A DNA stretch of 64,000 nucleotides, from assembly GCF_022605725.1 (NCBI RefSeq), contig NC_065557.1, forward strand, positions 682,001-746,000, in the 5' to 3' direction. The notes beneath the pieces are model-generated. The model searched no databases and was not told the origin of the DNA. It saw only the letters and a program-made list of their open reading frames with translations. Each line of letters begins with the position of its first letter. Position 1 is the first letter of the stretch. Shown in pieces: positions 36,301 through 47,243 of this stretch. A program made the translations under genes and the position numbers. This stretch comes from Anthonomus grandis grandis. Taxonomy: Eukaryota > Arthropoda > Insecta > Coleoptera > Curculionidae.

Positions 36301-39300
36301 GAAAAAATCTTTGAATATAAACAGTACAGAAATAAACTGAGTAATCTGATCAAAAATACAAAAAATGATTACTACAAAAATAAAATTCAGGAAAATAGTA
36401 ATAGCATAAAAAAAATATACAATTTTATAAATGAGGCTGTAAATGAAAATGGGAATGAGGGTAAGGGGGAAATAAAAATGATTAGGTCGCAAAATGGTGA
36501 TCAAATAATAAATCCTATAGAGATCGCTAATCATTTTAACAAGCATTTCATGAATGTTGGTTTAAACCTATCAAAAAGCATTAATACTCCCCCTCACCCC
36601 TTCACAATAAACAGGACATTCCCAAACTCCATGTATTTGAAACCCGTTACTCAGAATGAGATAATTAAATATATAAATTCTTTAAAAAATAATGGCTCAC
36701 CTGGTAAAGATGGAATTTCTGCAAAAATCTTAAAACTGCTCCATATGCACATTTTACCACCACTTGTACATATTATAAACTTAATTTTTAAAACTGGTGT
36801 AATGCCAAGTCATTTTAAAGTATCTGTGGTGAGTCCAGTTTTTAAGTCCGGAAGTAAGGAATTGATGGATAATTATAGACCAATAAGTGTCATCTCTAAC
36901 CTGGGAAAAGTCTTCGAAAAATGCTTTAAGGATAGACTGTTATGTTATATTGACCAAAATAATTTGGTTTTACTCGAGGAGTCAGTACAATAGATGCTAT
37001 ATATGAGCTTGTTAGTGATATAACTAAAAGTATGGACAAAAATAAAAAGTGCCTTGCGGTGTTTCTCGACCTAACAAAAGCATTCGATACAGTGTCACAC
37101 CAAATATTATTACAAACATTAGAAAAATATGGTATCAGAGGCAAAGTATTACAACTTTTACAGAGTCATCTATCAAACAGAATGCAATACACCAAGATAA
37201 AAAGTAACCTTAGCGATCCTGATATCATTAAAATTGGAATACCGCAGGGCACTGTACTAGGACCCCTACTTTTCAATGTTTATATAAATGCAGTGAATGA
37301 TATAAAAACTCCTGGCAAAGTAATATCCTATGCCGATGATACAGGAATTATATTTATTGGAGACACATGGCAAGAGGCAAAAGTTAAGTTTCAAGAAGGT
37401 CTATCATTAATCAAAAATTTTTTCGACACCTTTAAATTGTCACTAAATCCAAAAAAATCTAAATATATAGCATTTTCCATAAACAGTTTAAATAGACCAA
37501 ACTTTCAAAATATCATTGTAAACTATATTAATGAACCAACTGCACAGGTAAACTCTATAAAATATTTGGGAGTCCATATAGACAAACATCTAAAATGGGA
37601 TATACACATTGATTATTTAACAAAAAAGATAAAGGCACTCTTACATAAATTTTATTTACAAAGGGAAATTTTGTGCAGAAAACTGATTGTGTTGATCTAT
37701 AAAGCTCTCGTGGAACCCCTATTAAGGTATGGGATATTGATTTGGGGTGGGGCATATGAAAACAGTCTAAAAAATCTTAAAACAATACAATACTCAATAG
37801 TAAAGATAATGTTAAAGAGACCTAGGTTATTTTCAACAAAGCAATTATATAATTCTGAAATACAAGATTTTAAAACTCTTTTTATAACAACCTGTTGCTC
37901 TTATGTTCATAAATTCTATGGTAAACAAAGTATAATAAACCATAGACACCAAACCCGAGCTAATAAACACCAGCAAATTGTACTACCTTATATGATTCGA
38001 GATTTTGGTCAACATTCGGCAGTATTTTTAGCTCCAAAATTTTATAACCTTCTCCCAGAAAATGTCAAACAACAAAAATACTACAAAAAGTTTAATGAGC
38101 ATGCCCTAAGTTATATATTAGGAAACAAAAGAAAATTTTGTTGATTGATCATATGTGCTTGTATCAATATTCTGCTTTTCACCAAACTTTTTATTTTCTT
38201 ACTCGATAGCAATCACAACATAAATACATAAGGGAAAAAGAAAAAAATCTCAGTATGGACATTTATTCAATTATTTATTTTGTTTCAAATATTATAGGTT
38301 TTAGGTACCAAAGACTAGAAAATTCTGTAAAATACTACATAATACCTTTGTAGTTAAAATGTATATGTGTATATAGTATATGAATCTTTTTTTTTTTTTC
38401 TCTTTTTCTCATTTTTATTGTTTGGTTTTTGATTTTTGTTATGTAGTTTTGGGTAAACTTATTTAAAATGTTAAATATTGTGAACTAATTTATATAACGG
38501 CTAGCCTGCTAAGGGTAACAACATTGATATATTAGAATTTTTAAATTGTTTCTACCATAGCACATACAGATACTCTGGTATCTAGGTGCTTTATATTCTT
38601 AGAATTGTAATATTTTATATTGAAGTTGAATATATTGAATATTGAACCCCACGATCAGAACTAGTTAAACGATCCATTCTTTACAATGCAAAAAAAATGC
38701 ACAATCATCTCCCATTTGAAATCAAATCAATAACAACTTTTTCCAAATTTCGGAAAGCTCTGAAATCATACTTGCTGGAGAGAGCCTTATACACAGTAAA
38801 CGACTTTTTTTAATAATTAATGTTATGTAATTTTAAGCACGCGCTTTTCCTAAACACTGGTAAATTTGTTTATGTTGTTATGATAATGTACATAAATAAT
38901 ATTCGTATATTATATAAACAAATTAGTAGTTTGCTAATAATGTTTTTGTAAACAACTCCCTTTTGCCGACTTTGTATACAAGTGAATGTATATATATTTT
39001 ATAGATTTTAAGGAAATGTGACCTAAACAATTTATAAAATTGTTAAGTTTTTTGTATGTTTTGTTGTATTTTTTATTTTTATATATTTGTATTTTTTGTT
39101 TTGTCTTTTTGTTTGTATGATTTATTTAAATAATAGCTTTGTCGACAAAATTTTAAATTTTATGATAATAAAGCATTGATTTATTTATTTATTTAAATCA
39201 CCAAAAAAATCAAGAAAATAATCTCGTATAAATAAATAAATACCTTTGGTCAACTCCCTAATGCCGGTTTTCTGCGAATACACGTAAGCCAACGTATCCC

Positions 39301-42300
39301 CCACATTACAAACGCAACAAACGTAACTCCCGTCGCTGTCCCTGCGAGCCTCTTTCGATTTTATCGGTAGAATCACCGCCACAGTTAACGTAGTGAGCAT
39401 TCCCTAAAAGAAAAAATAATCCAATCGTTCCTGTTTTAAATTTTCCCTGAATAAGTGCAACCTTATTTTCTAAAATGAGATCGTGGGCACAATTGAAGGC
39501 CCTCAAAAGACAAACGAAAACCTCCCGAGTGTTGCCGACCAAGTTGGCCCCGTTGTCCACTGGGTTCAAAGTGTCGTTCGTTAAACTTTGCTCGCCCTTG
39601 ATCGTTAGTTTTTCGAACGGTTTCGTGTCGTTGAAGATGGTTTTGTTGAGGTAGTGGAGGGACGCGTGGATGGCCGATTTGGCCGCCACGCTCGCCTTTT
39701 CACCTGAAAAATTTTTTTTTTTTTTTGAGAATTAAATGCAACTTACTGTACAACGTCAAATTATGTAAGGTTTTATTTTTTGTACATATATTCACAAATG
39801 TTTTTATTTAACAAGTATAGGAGCGAAGCGACTATTGGTCCGTGCGGACCAGTTTGGAACGTTTAGGTTTTGTTTGTGAAGAGCAATAAAGGAATTCTTA
39901 AAAAAAAAATCAGGTGTACTTAAGTCTGGTCAGTTGGGGGGGCCAACGTTTATATGCCAAGGAAAATGAGGACCAGTTGTTGGGGTATCATGCTTCAAAC
40001 AACCATAATGTATTTATATAGCCCCGTTGTGTGTCAATATAATGTGTTAAATGTCAAATATTTGTTAAAATGTATTAATTGCATCCTAAATAAACTTTAA
40101 ATACCAAATTTCAACCCAATCGGATCAATAGCAAACGAGTTATCAGTCACGTGACTTTAAAATATATTATGTCACATATCTGTCAAAATTTAATAATTGT
40201 ATCCTAAATAAATCCCAAATACAACATTCAAGCGATTCAGATGAATAGTTAAAAAGTTAAGATAGTCACGTGACCCTAAAACATAGTATGTCAAATATCT
40301 GTCAAAATGTATTAATCTTATCCTAAATAAATTCTAGGTACTTAATTTCAAGCAAATCACACCAATGACAAAAAAAGTAACGATACTCGCCTAACCTTAA
40401 AACTGAATAATTTTGAAAAATAATTACGTTTAAGAATTATTAACATTTACTATTAATACACTCAATAGCATAAAACTCACATAATATCTAGATCATTACA
40501 AATGACCCGCGTATACAGGGTGTCTCCTTTCAAATGGTCAAAAATGCTAAAATGTATACAGGCGCCACAAAGAAGTAGTTTGAAATGAGACATGAGACAG
40601 AAATTTTTCAAAAAAAATTATTTTTTTTCCTCTGTATTAAAAATGCTTACAGCGATTTCATTGAAATGTGTGTGGTGTCTCCTCCCTGTATATTCGAATA
40701 TTTTTAATAAAAAAAAATTGTGCAGATTTCGTTTTGACTCACCCCGGTATAAACACACTGACATTAAAAAAAAAAAATGCATTTTTCGAAGACGTCAAAA
40801 TGTTTACCGAATTTTCCTGGCCGCAATACACAATTTCCTTAATTGATATGCACATATTCGGAAAGCCCATTCATTTTCTGATTCAGTGCTTCCTTTCCCT
40901 GATCGTTTTAATTGATAATTTTACAAAAAACCCTACCTAAGGCCCGGCCACCTGTCACGAGAAAAAATATTCCCATACCAGACGCCAGAGCATTGTTTAA
41001 GCATTTTTTGGCCTTTTCTTTAGAGCTTAGGTTGACACCTCCAATTACCTGCAAAAACGCAAAAAATTGACTCTTTTTAGAAAAGCTAATTTTTCGGGTA
41101 CTTGTACTATCGCTGAAACCTTGAAATTTTAGTATGTGTTGTAAAACAAAATTTCGGACCTTTTAGATGATGTTTGATCTTTTCACAATGTACAGGGGCA
41201 AATGAATTAAATTCGAATTACTCAAAACCTATTAAAGTTGGAAGATTGTAATTTTAGACGAATAATGGGGTTATCAAAGTATTTAATACCTGAGAATATA
41301 AATCGTCCAGATGCCACCATTAAAAAGTTATTACATAAAATGTGATTTTCGGCTCGGACCTTCATGGGTAAAGTTAATTATCGCTCGCTCTGTATGGTTC
41401 CCAAAAATTTCGGTTGTATGGCATATGAAAGATAAAGGACGAAGCTATTTTTTGAGTCTTAAGTCTTCTTTGGACGAAAATTCCCAAAAACTGAAAATGC
41501 CCGAACACGTAAAATCAAAGCTCCAAGATGTCAAATCTCTTACAAAACGAAGTCCTTTCGCCGAAACGCTTTTTTTATAAAAATTATAATTTAGCCTCTG
41601 GAGAAGTTTGATTTTTTTTTTGGCATTTTTGTTCGTTTATAATTACTCACCCTGTACACTGATCTGGCCCAAAAAGTCATATAATCCCTGGAGCACAGAT
41701 AACATCAGGTTGATGAAAAATCTTCGTAATCAAGGACTTAATCGCTTTAAGCGCACTAAGGATCCTGTCCATTGGAATTAATAATAATAATAATAATAAG
41801 GCTTTTATTTCCAACAGTCACCCACTTACAGGAAATACAGAAAAAATTGTGTACAACAGGTTTAAGGTTTAAAATTAAATAATACAATATAATATTAAGC
41901 TAAATGAAAAGTTATGGAAGAGGCTTATAGGCTAATAAAAATTTTAGAAAACATACATATTTACTCAAAGCATTACCTACCTACAAAATATCTAAGAGAA
42001 ATTCAAGATTTAGGATTATTGATTAAAAAATCCTACTAAGAAAGACACTGAAGCAACAAAGAGGTCCAAGTTGTGGTTACAAAGAGTATTAAATAAGTTA
42101 CACATATAATAAGTCGGCGACATTCCAAAAATGTTATTTATTGCTCTATTATACTGAAGAGAGTTTAATCTAGGAACAACAAAATAAATTTGATTTAACA
42201 ATGAGCTACAGTCGATTTTATAATTAACTAACTTATATAAAAAGACCACGGCCGCTACCACACGGCGGTCGGCTAAGACATGTTCCTCTTGCTGGATAAA

Positions 42301-45300
42301 CACCATCGGTCTTGTACATTAAATATTTTAAAAATCTACGCTGAATTGACTCAATTTTATCAATCTCCACCTGATATACTGGATGCCATATAATTGAAGC
42401 GTACTCAAGCTTGGAGCGAACAAATGAGCGATATAAGAACTGCACCACCCTATAACTTCATCAAAATTGCGACAATTTCTAATTATAAAACCCAGAAAAC
42501 TGGATGCTGCTATAACTGCATTATGGATATGATTTTTAAAGTTAAAATGTTGGTCAAAAATAACACCCAAATCTTTAATTTCAAGACACCTAATCAAGGG
42601 AAAATTTTGTATTTCATAATAATTATGATGAATAAAATTTTTGTTTCTACAAAGAGTTACCTGAAAACACTTTGACACATTAAGAAAAAGTCTGTTATTC
42701 CGACACTTTTAAATCATCTGCAAAAAGCAGTTTAAGACATAAAATAGTCAGTGCAAGATCATTGATAAACAACAAAAAAAGAAGCGGTTCCAAGTTTGCA
42801 CCCTGTGGGACACCAGATCTTACGATGTATTGATTGGAGAGAAAACCGTCGATTTCGACAAACTGCATTCGGTCTTTCAGAAGGTACGAAGAAAATAATT
42901 TTAATACATTTTCAGAGCAACCCAGATAATAAAGTTTTATCAATAAAATAGTGATACATATCTACTTCTGAAAATCCATGTACAGAACATCCACTTGACT
43001 TCTGTTGTTTAGGGCTTGACATATGTATTCGGAAAGACAACATAAATTAGTGATACATGATCTTCGTTCCATAAAACCATGTTGATCGGGCGATATTGGA
43101 TTGGCGATGGAATTACTACAAAAATCTAAGAAATCTTACAAGTGCTATAAGAGCTGAGAAAAAAGTGTATATCTTAATCACAAGTTTAAGAATTGTAGTT
43201 TGAAGGAGAAATGGGCTGAGCTTAAAAAATGAAATGTTCTTAAAAATAAAAATAAAACAATTCCAGATCACCTAAAAAATGTTGACCAATTAAACAAATA
43301 TTTTACTGAAATAGGACAAAATAAGAAAAATGCAAAAACCCGATTTGCTGAATTTTTATAATAATAACTTATTACATAATATGACTTTTCAATTTACTCC
43401 TGTTGATGAAGAATTAATTTATACAATTATTCTTAATATAAAATCTAAAGCTTTTGGTGCAGATAAATTGAATATAACACTTCTTTCTCTTTGCTGTCCT
43501 TTTATAATACCATATATAACACACATCATAAATAGCTGTATTGAGAACTCATACTTTCCAAAAAACTGGAAAATAGCCAACGTTTTTCCTCTGGCTAAAG
43601 TTATTAACCCTACTGAATTAAGTCAACTAAGATCAATATCAATTTTGCCAACTTTCTCAAAAATTTTGGAAAAAGCTATGGAAACTCAATTTCTTCCAAA
43701 CAGTCGGGATTTAGACCCCGATATAGTTGTTCGACGGCACTGTGTGATATAGTAGACGATATTTTCACTTCTCAACATTCTGGAAATGCAACTGTCTTTA
43801 TACTATTAGATTATTCCAAAGCATTTGATATGATGGATCATAATATCTTGATTGCGATTTTAAAATATAAATGCTTTAAAGAGGCTTCGTCTTCTTTAAT
43901 TAATTCATTTTTGTCAGACAGAAAACAGCGAGTTTGCCTTGAGGGAAAAAAATCAGAATTTTTGACTATCAAATCAGGAGTACCTCGGGGGTAGCATTGC
44001 AAATTCCTTAAAATATAATAAATATCATCTCTATGCAGACTCAAATTTATTCGTCATTTATACCTAGTTTAGCTACAATATCAACAGAACAAATAAATAA
44101 TGACTTAGGGGAATTACTGAAATCTTCGGAAGATAATTTACTGAAAATAAATCCTGGCAAATCGACCGCCATTCTATTCTGCAATGAAACTTATAAAAAC
44201 CACTTACAAAATTGTATAAAACTTAAACTAGGTAACAATATAATAGAATTTAAGGACTCACTTAAAAATCTAGGCTTAATATTGGATTATATCTTAAAAT
44301 TTAAAGAACATAGTACTTTTTGTTTAAAAAAAGCATATTCGATGTTGAAATTAATTTATTCACATAGATATTTATCGCAAAAAACTAAGGCTATGCTCTG
44401 TGAAACACTAGTTTTATCAATTGTCAACTTTGCTGATCACGTATATTATTGGCCTTTTTTGGACAGTCGGACATAGAGATTCAAAAAGTGCAAAATTGCT
44501 GTCTGAGACTCATATTTGGCATAAGGCGTAGACAAAGAATATCTCACAAATTGTCCGAAATAGGATCGCTTAATATGAGTGAACGGCACAATTTACAGAG
44601 GGGTGGTTTAAGCGTAGGGTTAATGAAAAACGTTTTTTTTTGCAGGAAATAATTGCCTGAAAAAAAAATGGTTTTTAAGGAAATTATAGAGGATAAAAAC
44701 ATCTATAGTTTTTGTATCTATACTTTTGTCACATAACCTTAAGGTTTTCGAGAAAAACGTGAAAAAAACCCTATTTTATTTTAAGCAAGACGTATCGCTA
44801 CGAAAATTGCAGTATTACAAATAAATAAATAAACTCAATACAAGGCACAAGAGTCAATGCAATTATTGAAGCATCAAACTAGTCTAGTTTCAGGTGCCAG
44901 GTAGGCAATAATTTATTAGGGCCAAGAAGGAATGTAGACTATTTAATGTCTCAAATTAATTAAAAATATGCACTTTTTTTCAATTTATTAGTGAGCTAAA
45001 AATCCTTATTTAGTAAATAATTTTTATTGTTACATACTGTTTCCAGTTTCTCCCTTTTTTCCTATTTTTATTCTTAACTCATCAGTTAGTTTCAAATTAG
45101 AGATGAGCGATCCGGTGATTTATTAGGAACGGCGTGATTCAGCAATCACCGTTCTTTTAAGCGGTGACCGTGATCACTGTATTTTTAATATTTACATTTA
45201 AGGAGTCGCCTGGTAGCGGGCCAATTGGCCGGGCTGTGGTTAAAAGCTGTAAAAATATCAGTGATCACTCATACGTCATACGCATTTAGCATGAAGTCGT

Positions 45301-47243
45301 TCCATGATAATATACACTATTGGAACGGTAACAGGTATCTCGAAATCACGGGTCGCCGTGATATGAATATTTCAGTCACCGCCGTTATTGGCAATTTACA
45401 AATCACGGTGACAAAATCACCGATAGTGAAATATCTCTATTTTAAATACACAATAAAATTGAATTTATATTTAGTCTTATTAGAGAAAGTATTTCTTTCA
45501 GTTTTGTTCTTCTAGGCATGGCATCTTATTAATACATACCCCAATTGACCCCATCGGCTACAGCCAAAATGGCCGAATCCTCTCTGGCTATTAGTCCAAA
45601 ACAGTCCGCAATAGGATCACCATTTTTTAGTCTGGTCACTTGGTTCCTGTCATATAAACTGTCAGAAATGCCATAGAAAGTGTCAGATTTTTGGCTCCAT
45701 TCGGGCGGAAGGGCCGCGTCATCTGCAGCGGGAACTGAAGGCTCCTCTCCTTCACCTAAAATAAATTCCTTACATCGATTGTAATGTAATAATGTGCAAT
45801 GAAAAAAATCACTGAGGCAATCAAGGGAATCTGTAAGTTTGTGTAATAGTAAAAGCGTCAAGGCGTTAGGTGTAGTGCCTAAGCTAAAGAAAAAAAAAAT
45901 GAAAGGAGGTCATACATAGCCTATGGCTTCTATTGATATTGTTTCTTCAAAACTACAGGGTCATATGAAAAGGTTATGAGTGAATAATCAAAAGTGGTAT
46001 AGCATGCAAGTTTTAGATGATCTTCTACAAAGTATTTACACTAGAACAGAAACCAAAAACCAGAGGTCAGATATCAAGACAAACTTAGAATTAAATGTTA
46101 AATTTTTTTTGTTAATAGTAAGTCCGTACACCTCCAAGGGAAACTGAAAAACAACAATAAATAAAAAACAATTGATCAATCAATTAATTCCAAATTTCTC
46201 CTAATATCTCATAAAAAAAAAACAATCCCATGCCATCAGCAAAATGTATACCCCTCTCGCTCCTCTGCCGTTGCACTTGAATGATTTTCCCTCTCTTTTT
46301 ATTGCCAAAGGGGTTTCCTTCGCTCCTTGACTTTGCCAAGGCATAATTTGTCTTATTCACATTCGGAATGTTATGTTGACTTATCTCAGGTTTCGTCTTA
46401 ATAGAATGTCTTAATGGTAATGCCTCACTACTCTGTATCACTTTGGTAATTGTTACTGTATTACCACCTAAACTGCAAGAATGTTCTTTGTCACTAGCAC
46501 TAGTCGGAACTATTTCCACACGTCCTACATTTTCATTTTCATCTTTAGTTTTAGTATCACAGGCAAGGTAAAATTCCTTATCTATCTTAGTTTTCTCCAC
46601 TTCGATGTTAAAGTCCGCTATGCTGCCCAAACTGAGACTTTTGGAATGTCTTTTCGGTTTATTGGTGACACAATATTCATTGCCCCCCACTTTTATTACC
46701 ATTGTGGTGTTGTCAATCGGTTGACCAACGATTCTTTGCGGTGATTTTTTTTGTTTGACAATAGGGACTAAAAGAATTGTACCACTATCATAAATACAAC
46801 TTCCAGGACCCTATTTTACAGTCATTTATTAAATATATCAAATTAGACTTACCGGGTTCTTCCTCATCATGATTATCGATAAAATCGATGTCGTCATCTA
46901 ACACTGACAAGTGTTTTTCAGTACGTTTCACTGTGGTGAGTCCACCATTGGGTCCGGAATAACAACCAATAACGCTGCTGGCTCCACTTTTGTACCTACC
47001 TAACTCGTAACTGGGCAAATCAGTGGGGTTTTTGCCATAAACTATTGGGGGGCCCTCGCGAAGCGTTATCAACCTTTAAACTGTACAATTAGGCGCCTAA
47101 ACAAGCAAACCCTGGAGGACTTACCCTTGCAAGTATTTTGTCACAAAAGCATTCTCGTTGGCACTATTTTTCTTGTCTCGGGGCTCATTGTGGAAACTTA
47201 ATTGTCTTAAATAAGTGGAAACTCGCTTCCTGAGAGAAGGCAT
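29432..47243 (-). CDS. CG9801: PP2C-like phosphatase-domain protein (insect CG9801 type), complete, spliced
   Basis: Seven exons join in phase (47125-47243, 46853-47073, 46252-46767, 45540-45755, 39462-39703, 39244-39403, 29432-30384) to exactly 809 codons with stop. Family features of Ser/Thr phosphatase type 2C: AILAVADGVNWG near residues 347-357, CVCNVGD near 469-474, MVASDGLTDN near 536-545, and LDHVTAVAY near 793-801. These hold the aspartates that bind metal in active members. A basic, proline-rich stretch of roughly 180 residues, probably disordered, sits between the SDG and final DHVT motifs. The N-terminal 280 residues look low in structure. Introns of 8.9 and 5.8 kb hold LINEs. Enzymatic activity is not proven by sequence; the usual GsTa motif is altered (GMLTTLTVAV). 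Confidence 0.92.
30385..31201. other. PP2C-like intron, no feature seen
   Basis: AT-rich intron sequence directly upstream of exon 7. Short frames only, no recognisable element. Confidence 0.4.
31202..31318. repeat. Solitary degenerate copy of the 170-bp satellite unit
   Basis: The text GCACCTATTTCAGGG, then ATACAAAGTGCAAAGAAAA and TTTTTTTTCCTAATAAATTG, matches the second half of the unit in the 17.5-28.8 kb array. It is a single diverged monomer 2.4 kb from the array and on the other side of PP2C-like exon 7. Confidence 0.85.
31319..32139. other. PP2C-like intron sequence
   Basis: Two copies of ATATATCCTGGAC (near 31596 and 31769) sit in similar context, suggesting an old local duplication. 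No coding signal. Confidence 0.35.
32140..32890 (-). pseudogene. LINE reverse-transcriptase C-terminal fragment
   Basis: Minus-strand translation gives YKFLAPIIDQNLKWNVY, the conserved lysine-tryptophan block after the RT core. Further on, in shifted frames, come QKRAVRVL and NLLPLRIRDWNRRKF-like text typical of Jockey/CR1-type ORF2 C-termini. It is 5'-truncated and broken by stops. Confidence 0.7.
32891..33365. other. Intron sequence between LINE fragments
   Basis: Two similar stretches, around 32935-33010 and 33115-33190, share GGATTTTCTCA and GCGATTTCAA with the same spacing, so an imperfect tandem duplication of about 180 bp. No coding signal. Confidence 0.4.
33366..35003 (+). pseudogene. 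LINE 1 (Jockey-like) reverse transcriptase, 5'-truncated, split by LINE 2
   Basis: An open frame from about 33370 opens NKEFWASKRVSEC and runs through the RT domain: SSGADGLTLKIF, NYRPIALLPTLSKIIE, CDFSKAFDCVNN, GVPQGSVLGPILF, the active-site box FADD, and FLGLMVDNSLKWD. The endonuclease half is missing, the usual result of 5' truncation. The frame is cut at PTP by the insertion at 35004-38644 and resumes after it. The RT core itself has no stop or frameshift, so it is fairly young. Confidence 0.9.
35248..36047 (+). pseudogene. LINE 2 endonuclease domain, broken frame
   Basis: Two frames (35248-35751 and 35775-36047) read as one apurinic-type endonuclease: INILLLNIRGIKTNL, CDILLLTDCHN, LCVSLEVCYRSPNS, then a GDINLNIL-type strand and CIDHVFLKTK with the NHDITDHLP active-site block. 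A stop or frameshift near 35750 separates them. Some expected residues are changed (TDC where TET-like text is usual), so activity is unlikely. Confidence 0.8.
36034..38144 (+). pseudogene. LINE 2 reverse transcriptase, single frameshift
   Basis: Frames 36034-36993 and 37032-38144 form one RT. The first holds NNGSPGKDGISAKILK, VSPVFKSG and NYRPISVISNLGKVFE. The second holds AVFLDLTKAFDTVSH, GIPQGTVLGPLLF, the active-site box YADD and YLGVHIDKHLKWD, then the C-terminal region ending KRKFC. The joint near 36960 needs a one-base shift, after which GVSTIDAIYELVS continues in frame. Otherwise the core is well preserved. Confidence 0.9.
38645..39197 (+). pseudogene. LINE 1 C-terminal remainder and 3' tail
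   Basis: After the duplicated AACCC the interrupted frame continues RSELVKRSILYN, HNHLPFEIKSITTFSKFRK and ALKSYLLERALYTVNDFF with a stop near 38812. A 3' UTR follows with AATAAAGCATTG and a TTTA microsatellite end at about 39180-39197. This marks the 3' end of LINE 1, 47 bp from PP2C-like exon 6. Confidence 0.85.
39244..39403 (-). CDS. CG9801: PP2C-like exon 6 with NVGD motif
   Basis: Acceptor TTCTTTTAG. It encodes GMLTTLTVAVILP and YVCCVCNVGDTLAYVYS, the central beta strands of the fold, and ends in phase 1 before GTATTT. Confidence 0.93.
39462..39703 (-). CDS. CG9801: PP2C-like exon 5
   Basis: Acceptor TTTTCAG completes the glycine of NWG and continues EKASVAAKSAIHASLHYL, then a variable loop and FVCLLRAFNCAHDLILENK. 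Donor AAG/GTTGCA is weak but gives a phase-0 junction to the next exon across a 58-bp intron. Confidence 0.9.
39704..40510. repeat. Intron segment with a ~122-bp unit repeated three times
   Basis: At about 40037-40400 three diverged tandem units share TGTCAAAATNTATTAAT, ATCCTAAATAAA and GTCACGTGAC. The stretch 39822-39905 (GGAGCGAAGCGAC, GTCCGTGCGGACC) looks like another repetitive element. A related ATCCTAAATAAAC-type text in inverse lies near 48830. No coding signal. Confidence 0.55.
40515..40930. mobile_element. Short ACAGGGTG-end repeat
   Basis: Begins GTATACAGGGTGTCTCC near 40513, an end shared with several elements in the window. Its right limit is uncertain. Plus-strand ORFs across it are A-rich artefacts. 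Confidence 0.4.
40937..41048 (-). CDS. Possible extra exon within PP2C-like intron 4
   Basis: A coding-like island between two repeats. The strong acceptor TTTTTGCAG (next base 41048) gives VIGGVNLSSKEKAKKC in phase 0. A second AG eight bases on (next base 41038) gives GVNLSSKEKAKKC in phase 1. Both read on through LNNALASGMGIFFLVTGGRA to 40937, then donor GTAGGG in phase 1. With the second acceptor the 102-bp piece fits in frame between PP2C-like exons 4 and 5 (both phase 1). Such an insert would split the DGVNWG region, so it would be an unusual isoform, a separate gene or chance. Confidence 0.3.
41191..41660. mobile_element. MITE-like element with TGTACAGGG ends
   Basis: The left end TGTACAGGGGCAAATGAA and the inverse of CACCCTGTACA at 41650-41660 are related inverted ends. 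The plus-strand 89-codon frame at 41311 reads through it without family motifs. Confidence 0.5.
41780..43130 (-). pseudogene. LINE fragment, minus strand, RT half
   Basis: Minus-strand pieces: 42695-42943 holds LYYLGCSENVLKLFSSYL, GVPQGANLEPLLFLLFIND and LLFADDLK with the active-site box. 42328-42678 holds CLEIKDLGVIFDQHFNFKNH. 42016-42448 holds FLYRSFVRSKLEYASIIWHP and later C-terminal text. A TAA microsatellite at about 41779-41800 marks the 3' end, as in Jockey-type LINEs. Frameshifts between pieces; endonuclease absent. Confidence 0.82.
43150..44652 (+). pseudogene. LINE fragment, plus strand, RT half
   Basis: Plus-strand pieces: 43330-43752 holds KSKAFGADKLNITLL and NVFPLAKVINPTEL with SILPTFSKILEKAM. 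Continuing in other frames are FILLDYSKAFDMMDHNIL and GVPRG. 44033-44476 holds LKINPGKSTAILF and LKNLGLILDYILKFK. 44449-44652 has the C-terminal QNCCLRLIFGIRRR block. Several frameshifts, and the FADD region is damaged. Confidence 0.8.
44653..45098. other. PP2C-like intron sequence, no feature seen
   Basis: AT-rich. Nothing recognised beyond the end of the LINE fragment. Confidence 0.4.
45099..45450. mobile_element. Probable short foldback element
   Basis: Starts ATTAGAGATGAGCGATCCGG and ends with TATCTCTA-like text. Inside, TCACCG and CGGTGA motifs recur on both strands (GTGATCAC, AATCACGGTG). It looks like a decayed inverted-repeat element. It lies 90 bp from PP2C-like exon 4. Confidence 0.45.
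45540..45755 (-). CDS. CG9801: PP2C-like exon 4 with DGVNWG motif
   Basis: Acceptor ATTTTAG, donor GTATGT, phase 1 at both ends. It encodes FYGISDSLYD, DPIADCFGLIARED and AILAVADGVNWG, the first metal-site motif of the PP2C fold. Confidence 0.93.
45756..46251. other. PP2C-like intron 3
   Basis: 495-bp AT-rich intron with normal splice signals and no visible element. Confidence 0.5.
46252..46767 (-). CDS. CG9801: PP2C-like exon 3, low-complexity linker
   Basis: 516 bases, phase 1 at both ends, acceptor CTTTTAG and donor GTATAC. It encodes VPIVKQKKSPQR, the KVGGNEYCVTNKPKRHSK segment and a Ser/Lys-rich tail ending RQRSER. No catalytic motifs; probably a flexible N-terminal extension. Confidence 0.82.
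46853..47073 (-). CDS. CG9801: PP2C-like exon 2
   Basis: Acceptor TTTAAAG completes a glycine, then LITLREGPPIVYGKNP. Ends with a DDDIDFIDNHDEEEP acidic stretch in phase 1 at donor GTAAGT. Confidence 0.88.
47125..47243 (-). CDS. CG9801: PP2C-like exon 1 (start)
   Basis: ATG at 47241-47243 opens MPSLRKRVSTYLRQLSF and continues to AFVTKYLQ, ending in phase 2 before donor GTAAGT. This start is chosen because it is the first ATG in the only open frame that feeds exon 2 in phase. Basic N-terminus, no signal peptide. Confidence 0.85.

Larger units (their letters stand above)
35004..38644 (+). mobile_element. LINE 2, nearly full-length non-LTR element, AACCC duplication
   Basis: A 3.64 kb insertion in the RT frame of LINE 1, flanked by AACCC at 34999-35003 and 38645-38649. 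It contains an endonuclease region and an RT region in plus-strand frames, and ends in a short ATATTGA-type repeat rather than poly(A). Joining the flanks restores the LINE 1 frame through LPTPRSELVKRSILYN. Confidence 0.88.
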
